This document shows, piece by piece, positions 44,201 through 56,200 of a stretch of 64,000 nt of DNA. The DNA comes from Eutreptiella sp. 'Long Island Sound 2002'. Its lineage: Eukaryota; Euglenozoa; Euglenophyceae; Eutreptiales; Eutreptiaceae. The DNA is taken from positions 7,584,755 through 7,648,754 of the forward strand of contig OZ038395.1 in assembly GCA_964036045.1 (NCBI GenBank), given 5' to 3'. Made by a program: the position numbers and the translations under genes. The number at the start of each line of letters is the position of its first letter. Position 1 is the first letter of the stretch. A model generated the notes under the pieces. The model was not told the origin of the DNA and did not search any database. It saw only the letters and a program-made list of their open reading frames with translations.

Positions 44201-47200
44201 AGGGGGCTGGCTTCTGTGGGGGTCGGGGTGTTGGGGGCCCCTGACCCCGCGCCAGAAGCAGTGACCAACTACTACGTTACGCGACCCCCCCCCCCTGGAA
44301 GACAGCCCTTCTCAAAACCCCGCAATGCAGCCCCTTAAAATGATCGCAATGGAATTCTAAGAACGCGACTTTTCTTCTTTTTGGCCGACGATGGTCGTTT
44401 TGGTGAATTAGGACTGTTTTAAGCAAGTTTTCGGGCAGTCTCCGGAAATTTGGGGCTGAATTCTGTATTGGCTCTTGCTTGCGAAGTTACATCATGTTGT
44501 AGCCCCTCCAAATGACCCGCTCGGGCCAAAATGTCAGAAAAGCAACCTCATTGGCCCAATCTGGTGCCGTTTTGACGATTTACGGTCAATTTTGTGCGTT
44601 TTTTGGCAGTTTTTTGCCATATTTGGCATGTATACTTGCTGCCCATCTGGCAACCCTTTTCTGCCAATAGGGCAACCATATTGTGCAAAAGGCAGGAGGC
44701 AGCTCCCGCTAGGCTACGTTTTTGTGGGGCTTGGGCCCACAAAAACGGAGCCTAGCGGCCGGCGCTGGCGCCGTTGCTCCCGTATTTTCATGGTTTTCTC
44801 CTTCTCCGCCTTTGAATGGTCTTTTTGCCTTTGTGCTCCTTGTCCTCCCCGTTCTCATCTGAGCACCCGTGCGACCCCATCTCGTGCAATTTCCCCCCGC
44901 TTGTTCAAATCCCCCCCGCAGGGGGCTGGCTTCTGTGGGGGTCGGGGTGTTGGGGGCCCCTGACCCCGCGCCAGAAGCAGTGACCAACTACTACGTTACG
45001 CCACCCCCCCCCCCTGGAAGACAGCCCTTCTCAAAACCCTGCTATGCAGCCCCTTAAAATGATCGCAATCGAATTCTAAGAATGCGACTTTTCTTCTCTT
45101 TGGCCGACGATGGTCGTTTTGGTGAATTAGGACCGTTTTAAGCAGTTTTTCGGGCAGTCTCCGAAAATTTGGGGCTGAATTCCGTATTGGCTTTTGCTTG
45201 CGAAGTTACATCATGTTTTAGCCCCTTAAAATGACCGGCTCGGGCCAAAACGTCAGAAAAGCAACCTAATTGGCCAAATCAGGTGCCTTTTTGATGATTT
45301 ACCGTCAATTTTGTGCGTTTTTTGGCAGTTTTCTGCCATTTTTTCCGCCATATTTGGCATGTATACTTGCTGCCCATCTAGCAAGCCTTTTTTGCCAATG
45401 GTGCAACCATATTGTGCAAGAGGCACGAAGCAGCACCCGCTAGGCTTCGTTTTTGTGGGGCTTGGCCCACAAAAACGGAGCCTAGCGGCCGGCGCTGGCG
45501 CCGTTGCTCCCGTGTTTTCATGGTTTTCTCCTTCTCCGCCTTTGAATGGTCTTTTTGCCTTTGTGCTCCTTGTCCTCCCCGTTCTCATCTGAGCACCCGT
45601 GCGACCCCACCTCGTGCAATTTCCCCCCGCTTGTTCAATTCCCCCCCGCAGGGGGCTGGCTTCTGTGGGGGTCGGGGTGTTGGGGGCCCCTGACCCCGCG
45701 CCAGAAGCAGTGACCAACTACTACGTTACGCCACCCCCCCCCCCTGGAAGACAGCCCTTCTCAAAACCCTGCAATGCAGCCCCTTAAAATGATCGCAATG
45801 GAATTCTAAGAATGCGACTTTTCTTCTTTTCGGCCGACGATGGTCGTTTCGGTGAGTTAGGACTGTTTTAAGCAGTTTTTCGGGCAGTCTCCGAAAATTT
45901 GGGGCTGAATTCCGTATTGCCTCTTACTTGCGAAGTTACATCATGTTGTAGCCCCTTAAAATGACCGGCCCGGGCCAAAACGCCAGAAAAGCAACCTCAT
46001 TGGCCAAATCTGGTGCCGTTTCGATGATTTACGGTCAATTTTGTGCGTTTTGTGGCAGTTTTCTGCCATTTTTTTCGCCATATTTGGCATGTATACTTGC
46101 TGCCCATCTAGCAAGCCTTTTTTGCCAATGGTGCAACCATATTGTGCAAGAGGCACGAAGCAGCACCCGCTAGGCTACGTTTTTGTGGGGCTTGGCCCAC
46201 AAAAACGGAGCCTAGCGGCCGGCGCTGGCGCCGTTGCCCCCGTGTTTTCATGGTTTTCTCCTTCTCCGCCTTTGAATGGTCTTTTTGCCTTTGTGCTCCT
46301 TGTCCTCCCCGTTCTCATCTGAGCACCCGTGGGACCCCACCTCGTGCAATTTCCCCCCGCTTGTTCAAATCCCCCCCGCAGGGGGCTGGCTTCTGTGGGG
46401 GTCGGGGTGTTGGGGGCCCCTGACCCCGCGCCAGAAGCAGTGACCAACTACTACGTTACGCGACCCCCCCCCCCTGGAAGACAGCCCTTCTCAAAACCCT
46501 GCAATGCAGCCCCTTAAAATGATCGCAGTCAAAATCTAAGAATGCGACTTTTCTTCTTTTTGGCCGACGATGGTCGTTTTGGTGAATTAGGACTGTTTTA
46601 AGCAAGTTTTCGGGCAGTCTCCGGAAATTTGGGGCTGAATTCTGTATTGGCTCTTGCTTGCGAAGTTACATCATGTTGTAGCCCCTTAAAATGACCCGCT
46701 CGGGCCAAAATGTCAGAAAAGCAACCTCATTGGCCCAATCTGGTGCCGTTTTGACGATTTACGGTCAATTTTGTGCGTTTTTTGGCAGTTTTTTGCCATA
46801 TTTGGCATGTATACTTGCTGCCCATCTGGCAACCCTTTTCTGCCAATAGGGCAACCATATTGTGCAAAAGGCAGGAGGCAGCTCCCGCTAGGCTACGTTT
46901 TTGTGGGGCTTGGGCCCACAAAAACGGAGCCTAGCGGCCGGCGCTGGCGCCGTTGCTCCCGTATTTTCATGGTTTTCTCCTTCTCCGCCTTTGAATGGTC
47001 TTTTTGCCTTTGTGCTCCTTGTCCTCCCCGTTCTCATCTGAGCACCCGTGCGACCCCATCTCCTGCAATTTCCCCCCGCTTGTTCAAATCCCCCCCGCAG
47101 GGGGCTGGCTTCTGTGGGGGTCGGGGTGTTGGGGGCCCCTGACCCCGCGCCAGAAGCAGTGACCAACTACTACGTTACGCGACCCCCCCCCCCTGGAAGA

Positions 47201-50200
47201 CAGCCCTTCCCAAAACCCCCGCAATGCAGCCCCTTAAAATGATCGCAATGGAATTCTAAGAATGCGACTTTTCTTCTTTTTGGCCGATGATGGTCGTTTT
47301 GGTGAATTAGGACTGTTTTAAGCAGGTTTTCGGGCAGTCTCCGAAAATTTGGGGCTGAATTCCGTATTGGCTCTTGCTTGCGAAGTTACATCATGTTGTA
47401 GCCCCTTAAAATGACCGGCTCGTGCCAAAACGTCGGAAAAGCAACCTAATTGGCCAAGTCAGGTACCTTTTTGATGATTTACGGTCAATTTTACGCGTTT
47501 TTTGGCAGTTTTTTGCCATTTTTTTCGCCATATTTGGCATGTATACTTGCTGCCCATCTGGCAAACCTTTTCTGCTAACGGGGCAACCATATTGTGCAAG
47601 AGGCAAGAGGCAGCACCCGCTAGGCTACGTTTTTGTGGGGCTTGGCCCACAAAAACGGAGCCTAGCGGCCGGCGCTGGCGCCGTTGCTTCCGTGTTTTCA
47701 TGGTTTTCTCCTTCTCCGCCTTTGAATGGTCTTTTTGCCTTTGTGCTCCTGGTCCTCCCCGTTCTCATCTGAGCATCCGTGCGACCCCACCTCGTGCATC
47801 TTTCCCCCGCTTGTTCAATTCCCCCCCGCAGGGGGCTGGCTTCTGTGGGGGTCGGGGTGTTGGGGGCCCCTGACCCCGCGCCAGAAGCAGTGACCAACTA
47901 CTACGTTACGCGACCCCCCCCCCCTGGAAGACAGCCCTTCTCAAAACCCTGCAATGCAGCCCCTTAAAATGATCGCAATGAAATTCTAAGAACGCGACTT
48001 TTCTTCTTTTTGGCCGACGATGGTCGTTTTGGTGAATTAGGACCGTTTGAAGCAGTTTTTCGGGCAGTCTCCGGAAATATGGGGCTGAATTCCCAATTGG
48101 CTCTTGCTTGCGAAGTTACATCATGTTGTAGCCCCTTAAAATGACCAGCTCGGGCCAAAATGTCAGAAAAGCAACCTCATTGGCCCAATCTGGTGCCGTT
48201 TTGACGATTTACGGTCAATTTTGTGCGTTTTTTGGCAGTTTTTTGCCATATTTCCCATGTATACTTGCTGCCCATCTGGCAACCCTTTTCTGCCAATAGG
48301 GCAACCATATTGTGCAAAAGGCAGGAGGCAGCTCCCGCTAGGCTACGTTTTTGTGGGGCTTGGGCCCACAAAAACGGAGCCTAGCGGCCGGCGCTGGCGC
48401 CGTTGCTCCCGTATTTTCATGGTTTTCTCCTTCTCCGCCTTTGAATGGTCTTTTTGCCTTTGTGCTCCTTGTCCTCCCCGTTCTCATCTGAGCACCCGTG
48501 CGACCCCATCTCGTGCAATTTCCCCCCGCTTGTTCAATTCCCCCCCGCAGGGGGCTGGCTTCTGTGGGGGTCGGGGTGTTGGGGGCCCCTGACCCCGCGC
48601 CAGAAGCAGTGACCAACTACCACGTTACGCCACCCCCCCCCCCTGGAAGACAGCCCTTCTCAAAACCCTGCAATGCAGCCGCTTAAAATGATCGCAATGG
48701 AATTCTAAGAACGCGACTTTTCTTCTTTTTGGCCGACGATGGTCGTTTTGGTGAATTAGGACCGTTTGAAGCAGTTTTTCGGGCAGTCTCCGGAAATTTG
48801 GGGCTGAATTCCCAATTGGCTCTTGCTTGCGAAGTTACATCATGTTGTAGCCCCTTAAAATGACCGGCTCGGGCCAAAAAGTCAGAAAAGCAACCTAATT
48901 GGCCAAGTCAGGTACCTTTTTGATGATTTACGGTGAATTTTGTGCGTTTTTAGGCAGTTTTTTGCCATTTTTTTCGCCATATTTGGCATGTATACTTGCT
49001 GCCCATCTGGCAAGCCTTTTCTTCCAATAGGGCAACCATATTGTGCAAAAGGCAGGAGGCAGCACCCGCTAGGCTACGTTTTTGTGGGGCTTGGCCCACA
49101 AAAACGGAGCCTAGCGGCCGGCGCTGGCGCCGTTGCTCCCGTGTTTTCATGGTTTTCTCCTTCTCCGCCTTTGAATGGTCTTTTTGCCTTTGTGCTCCTT
49201 GTCCTCCCCGTTCTCATCTGAACACCCGTGCGACCCCACCTCGTGCAACTTTCCCCCGCTTGTTCAATTCCCCCCCGCAGGGGGCTGGCTTCTGTGGGGG
49301 TCGGGGTGTTGGGGGCCCCTGACCCCGCGCCAGAAGCAGTGACCAACTACTACGTTACGCCACCCCCCCCCCCTGGAAGACAGCCCTTCTCAAAACCCCG
49401 CAATGCAGCCCCTTAAAATGATCGCAATGGAATTCTAAGAATGCGACTTTTCTTCTCTTTGGCCGATGATGGTCGTTTTGGTGAATTAGGACCGTTTTAA
49501 GCAGCTTTTCGGGCAGTCTCCGAAAATTTGGGGCTGAATTCCGTATTGGCTCTTGCTTGCCAAGTTACATCATGTTGTAGCCCCTTAAAATGACCGGCTT
49601 GGGCCAAAACGTCCGAAAGACAACCTACTTGGCCAAGTCAGGTGCATTTTTGATGATTTACTGTGAATTTTGTGCGTTTTTAGGCAGTTTTTTGCCATTT
49701 TTTTCGCCATATTTGGCATGTATACTTGCTGCCCATCTGGCAAACCTTTTCTGCCAACGGGGCAACCATATTGTGCAAGAGGCAAAAGGCAGCAGCCGCT
49801 AGGCTACGTTTTTGTGGGGCTTGGCCCACAAAAACGGAGCCTAGCGGCCGGCGCTGGCGCCGTTGCTCCCGTGTTTTCATGGTTTTCTCCTTCTCCGCCT
49901 TTGAATGGTCTTTTTGCCTTTGTGCTCCTGGTCCTCCCTGTTCTCATCTGAGCATCCGTGCGACCCCACCTCGTGCATCTTCCCCCCGCTTGTTCAAATC
50001 CCCCCCGCAGGGGGCTGGCTTCTGTGGGGGTCGGGGTGTTGGGGGCCCCTGACCCCGCGCCAGAAGCAGTGACCAACTACTACGTTACGCGACCCCCCCC
50101 CCCTGGAAGACAGCCCTCCTCAAAACCCTGCAATGCAGCCCCTTAAAATGATCGCAATGGAATTTTAAGAATGCGACTTTTCCTCTATTTGGCCGATAAT

Positions 50201-53200
50201 GGTCGTTTTGGTGAATTAGGACTGTTTTAAGCAGCTTTTCGGGCAGTCTCCGAAAATTTGGGGCTGAATTCTTTATTGGCTTATGCTTGCGAAGTTACAT
50301 CATGTTGTAGCCCCTTAAAATGATCGCAATGAAATTCTAAGAACGCAACTTTTCTTCTTTTTGGCCGACGATGGTCGTTTTGGTGAATTAGGACCGTTTG
50401 AAGCAGTTTTTCGGGCAGTCTCCGGAAATATGGGGCTGAATTCCCAATTGGCTCTTGCTTGCGAAGTTACATCATGTTGTAGCCCCTTAAAATGACCAGC
50501 TCGGGCCAAAACGTCAGAAAAGCAACCTCATTGGCCAAATCTGGTGCGGTTTCGATGATTTACAGTCAATTTTGTGCGTTTTTTGGCAGTTTTTTGCCAT
50601 TTTTTTCGCCATATTTGGCATGTATACTTGCTGCCCATCTGGCAAGCCTTTTTTGCCAATGGTGCAACGATATTGTGCAAGAGGCACGAAGCAGCACCCG
50701 CTAGGCTACGTTTTTGTGGGGCTTGGCCCACAAAAACGGAGCCTAGCGGCCGGCGCTGGCGCCGTTGCTCCCGTGTTTTCATGGTTTTCTCCTTCTCCGC
50801 CTTTGAATGGTCTTTTTGCCTTTGTGCTCCTTGTCCTCCCCGTTCTCATCTGAGCACCCGTGCGACCCCACCTCGTGCAATTTCCCCCCGCTTGTTCAAT
50901 TCCCCCCCGCAGGGGGCTGGCTTCTGTGGGGGTCGGGGTGTTGGGGGCCCCTGACCCCGCGCCAGAAGCAGTGACCAACTACTACGTTACGCCACCCCCC
51001 CCCCCTGGAAGACAGCCCTTCTCAAAACCCCGCAATGCAGCCCCTTAAAATGATCGCAATGGAATTCTAAGAATGCGACTTTTCTTCTCTTTGGCCGATG
51101 ATGGTCGTTTTGGTGAATTAGGACCGTTTTAAGCAGCTTTTCGGGCAGTCTCCGAAAATTTGGGGCTGAATTCCGTATTGGCTCTTGCTTGCCAAGTTAC
51201 ATCATGTTGTAGCCCCTTAAAATGACCGGCTTGGGCCAAAACGTCCGAAAGACAACCTACTTGGCCAAGTCAGGTGCGTTTTTGATGATTTACAGTGAAT
51301 TTTGTGCGTTTTTAGGCAGTTTTTTGCCATTTTTTTCGCCATATTTGGCATGTATACTTGCTGCCCATCTGGCAAACCTTTTCTGCCAACGGGGCAACCA
51401 TATTGTGCAAGAGGCAAAAGGCAGCAGCCGCTAGGCTACGTTTTTGTGGGGCTTGGCCCACAAAAACGGAGCCTAGCGGCCGGCGCTGGCGCCGTTGCTC
51501 CCGTGTTTTCATGGTTTTCTCCTTCTCCGCCTTTGAATGGTCTTTTTGCCTTTGTGCTCCTGGTCCTCCCTGTTCTCATCTGAGCATCCGTGCGACCCCA
51601 CCTCGTGCATCTTCCCCCCGCTTGTTCAAATCCCCACCGCAGGGGGCTGGCTTCTGTGGGGGTCGGGGTGTTGGGGGCCCCTGACCCCGCGCCAGAAGCA
51701 GTGACCAACTACTACGTTACGCCACCCCCCCCCCCTGGAAGACAGCCCTTCTCAAAACCCCGCAATGCAGCCCCTTAAAATGATCGCAATGAAATTCTAA
51801 GAACGCGACTTTTCTTCTTTTTGGCCGACGATGCTCGTTTTGGCGCATTAGGGTCGTTTTAAGCAGTTTTTCGGGCAGTCTCCGAAAATTTGGGGCTGAA
51901 TTCTGTATTGGCTCTTGCTTGCGAAGTTACATCATGTTGTAGCCCCTTAAAATGACCGGCTCGGGCCAAAACGCCAGAAAAGCAACCTAATTGGCCAAAT
52001 CGGGTGCTGTTTCGATGATTTACAGTCAATTTTGTGCGTTTTTTGGCAGTTTTCTGCCATTTTTTTCGCCATATTTGGCATGTATACTTGCTGCCCATCT
52101 GGCAAGCCTTTTTTGCCAATGGTGCAACCATGTTGTGCAAGAGGCACGAAGCAGCACCCGCTAGGCTACGTTTTTGTGGGGCTTGGCCCACAAAAACGGA
52201 GCCTAGCGGCCGGCGCTGGCGCCGTTGCTCCCGTGTTTTCATGGTTTTCTCCTTCTCCGCCTTTGAATGGTCTTTTTGCCTTTGTGCTCCTTGTCCTCCC
52301 CGTTCTCATCTGAGCACCCGTGCGACCCCACCTCGTGCAATTTCCCCCCGCTTGTTCAAATCCCCCCCGCAGGGGGCTGGCTTCTGTGGGGGTCGGGGTG
52401 TTGGGGGCCCCTGACCCCGCGCCAGAAGCAGTGACCAACTACTACGTTACGCGCCCCCCCCCCCCCCCTGGAAGACAGCCCTTCTCGAAACCCTGCAATG
52501 CAGCCCCTTAAAATGATCGCAATCGAATTCTAAGAACGCGATTTTTCTTCTCTTTGGCCGATGATGGTCGTTTTGGTGAATTAGGACGGTTTTAAGCAGT
52601 TTTTCGGGCAGTCTCCGAAAATTTGGGGCTGAATTCCGTATTGGCTAATGCTTGCGAAGTTACATCATGTTGTAGCCCCTTAAAATGACCAGCTCGGGCC
52701 AAAACCTCGGAAAAGCAACCTCATTGGCCAAATCGTGTGCCGTTTAGATGATTTACGGTCAATTTTGTGCGTTTTTAGGCAGTTTTTTGCCATTTTTTTC
52801 GCCATATTTGGCCTGTATACTTGCTGCCCATCTGGCAAACCTTTTCTGCCAACGGGGCAACCATATTGTGCAAGAGGCAAGAGCCAGCACCCGCTAGGCT
52901 ACGTTTTTGTGGGGCTTGGCCCACAAAAACGGAGCCTAGCGGCCGGCGCTGGCGCCGTTGCTGCCGTGTTTTCATGGTTTTCTCCTTCTCCGCCTTTGAA
53001 TGGTCTTTTTGCCTTTGTGCTCCTGGTCCTCCCCGTTCTCATCTGAGCATCCGTGCGACCCCACCTCGTGCATCTTTCCCCCGCTTGTTCAAATCCCCCC
53101 CGCAGGGGGCTGGCTTCTGTGGGGGTCGGGGTGTGAGGGGCCCCTGACCCCGCGCCAGAAGCAGTGACCAACTACTACGTTACGCCACCCCCCCCCCCTG

Positions 53201-56200
53201 GAAGACAGCCCTTCTCAAAACCCTGCAATGCAGCCCCTTAAAATGATCGCAACCGAATTCTAAGAACGCGACTTTTCTTCTTTTTGGCGGACGATGGTCG
53301 TTTTGGTGAATTAGGACCGTTTTAAGCAGTTTTTCGGGCAGTCTCCGAAAATTTATGGCTGAATTCCGTATTGGCTCATGGTTGCGAAGTTACATCATGT
53401 TGTAGCCCCTTAAAATGACCGGCTCGGGCCAAAACGTCAGAAAAGCAACCTCATTGGCCACATCTGTTGCGGTTTTGTTGATTTACGGTCAATTTTAAGC
53501 GTTTTTTGGCAGTTTTCTGCCATTTTTTTCGCCATATTTGGCATGTATACTTGCTGCCCCTCTGGCAAGCCTTTTTTGCCAATGGTGCAACCATATTGTG
53601 CAAGAGGCACGAAGCAGCATCCGCTAGGCTACGTTTTTGTGGGGCTTGGCCCACAAAAACGGAGCCTAGCGGCCGGCGCTGGCGCCGTTGCCCCCGTGTT
53701 TTCATGGTTTTCTCGTTCTCCGCCTTTGAATGGTCTTTTTGCCTTTGTGCTCCTTGTCCTCCCCGTTCTCATCTGAGCACCCGTGCGACCCCACCTCGTG
53801 CAACTTCCCCCCGCTTGTTCAAATCCCCCCCGCAGGGGGCTGGCTTCTGTGGGGGTCGGGGTGTTGGGGGCCCCTGACCCCGCGCCAGAAGCAGTGACCA
53901 ACTACTACGTTACGCCACCCCCCCCCCCTGGAAGACAGCCCTTCTCAAAACCCTGCAATGCAGCCCCTTAAAATGATCGCAATCGAATTCTAAGAACGCG
54001 ACTTTTCTTCTTTTTGGCCGACGATGGTCGTTTGGGTGAATTAGGACCGTTTTAAGCAGTTTTTCGGGCAGTCTCCGAAAATTTGGGGCTGAATTCCGTA
54101 TTGGCTTTTGCTTGCGAAGTTACATCATGTCGTAGCCCCTTAAAATGACCGGCTCGGGCCAAAACGTCAGAAAAGCAACCCAACTGGCCAAATCGGGTGC
54201 CGTTTCGATGATTTACGGTCAATTTTGAGCGTTTTTTGGCAGTTTTCTGCCATTTTTTTCGCCATATTTGGCATGTATACTTGCTGCCCATCTGGCAAGC
54301 CTTTTTGCCAATGGTGCAACCATGTTGTGCAAGAGGCACGAAGCAGCACCCGCTAGGCTTCGTTTTTGTGGGGCTTGGCCCACAAAAACGGAGCCTAGCG
54401 GCCGGCGCTGGCGCCGTTGCTCCCGTGTTTTCATGGTTTTCTCCTTCTCCGCCTTTGAATGGTCTTTTTGCCTTTGTGCTCCTTGTCCTCCCCGTTCTCA
54501 TCTGAGCAACCGTGCGAACCCACCTCGTGCAATTTCCCCCCGCTTGTTCAAATCCCCCCCGCAGGGGGCTGGCTTCTGTGGGGGTCGGGGTGTTGGGGGC
54601 CCCTGACCCCGCGCCAGAAGCAGTGACCAACTACTACGGTACGCCACCCCCCCCCCCCTGGAAGACAGCCCTTCTCAAAACCCTGCAATGCAGCCCCTTA
54701 AAATGATCGCAATCGAATTCTAAGAACGCGACTTTTCTTCTTTTTGGCCGACGATGGTCGTTTTGGTGAATTAGGACCGTTTTAAGCAGTTTTTCGGGCA
54801 GTCTCCGAAAATTTGGGGCTGAATTCCGTATTGGCTTTTGCTTGCGAAGTTACATCATGTTGTAGCCCCTTAAAATGACCGGCTCGGGCCAAAACGTCAG
54901 AAAAGCAACCTAATTGGCCAAATCAGGTGCCTTTTTGATGATTTACCGTCAATTTTGTGCGTTTTTTGGCAGTTTTCTGCCATTTTTTCCGCCATATTTG
55001 GCATGTATACTTGCTGCCCATCTAGCAAGCCTTTTTTGCCAATGGTGCAACCATATTGTGCAAGAGGCACGAAGCAGCACCCGCTAGGCTACGTTTTTGT
55101 GGGGCTTGGCCCACAAAAACGGAGCCTAGCGGCCGGCGCTGGCGCCGTTGCTCCCGTGTTTTCATGGTTTTCTCCTTCTCCGCCTTTGAATGGTCTTTTT
55201 GCCTTTGTGCTCCCTGTCCTCCCCGTTCTCATCTGAGCACCCGTGCGACCCCACCTCGTGCAATTTCCCCCCGCTTGTTCAAATCCCCCCCGCAGGGGGC
55301 TGGCTTCTGTGGGGGTCGGGGTGTTGGGGGCCCCTGACCCCGCGCCAGAAGCAGTGACCAACTACTACGTTACGCGACCCCCCCCCCCTGGAAGACAGCC
55401 CTTCTCAAAACCCCGCAATGCAGCCCCTTAAAATGATCGCAATGAAATTCTAAGAACGCGACTTTTCTTCTTTTTGGCCGACGATGTTCGTTTCGGTGAC
55501 TTAGGACCGTTTTAAGCAGCTTTTCGGGCAGTCTCCGAAAATTTGGGGCTGAATTCTGTATTGGCTCTTGCTTGCGAAGTTACATCATGTTGTAGCCCCT
55601 TAAAATGACCGGCTCGGGCCAAAACGCCAGAAAAGCAACCTAATTGGCCAAATCGGGTGCTGTTTCGATGATTTACAGTCAATTTTGTGCGTTTTTTGGC
55701 AGTTTTCTGCCATTTTTTTCGCCATATTTGGCATGTATACTTGCTGCCCATCTGGCAAGCCTTTTTTGCCAATGGTGCAACCATGTTGTGCAAGAGGCAC
55801 GAAGCAGCACCCGCTAGGCTACGTTTTTGTGGGGCTTGGCCCACAAAAACGGAGCCTAGCGGCCGGCGCTGGCGCCGTTGCTCCCGTGTTTTCATGGTTT
55901 TCTCCTTCTCCGCCTTTGAATGGTCTTTTTGCCTTTGTGCTCCTTGTCCTCCCCGTTCTCATCTGAGCACCCGTGCGACCCCACCTCGTGCAATTTCCCC
56001 CCGCTTGTTCAAATCCCCCCCGCAGGGGGCTGGCTTTTGTGGGGGTCGGGGTGTTGGGGGCCCCTGACCCCGCGCCAGAAGCAGTGACCAACTACTACGT
56101 TACGCGACCCCCCCCCCCTGGAAGACAGCCCTTCTCAAAACCCTGCAATGCAGCCCCTTAAAATGATCGCAATGGAATTCTAAGAACGCGACTTTTCTTC

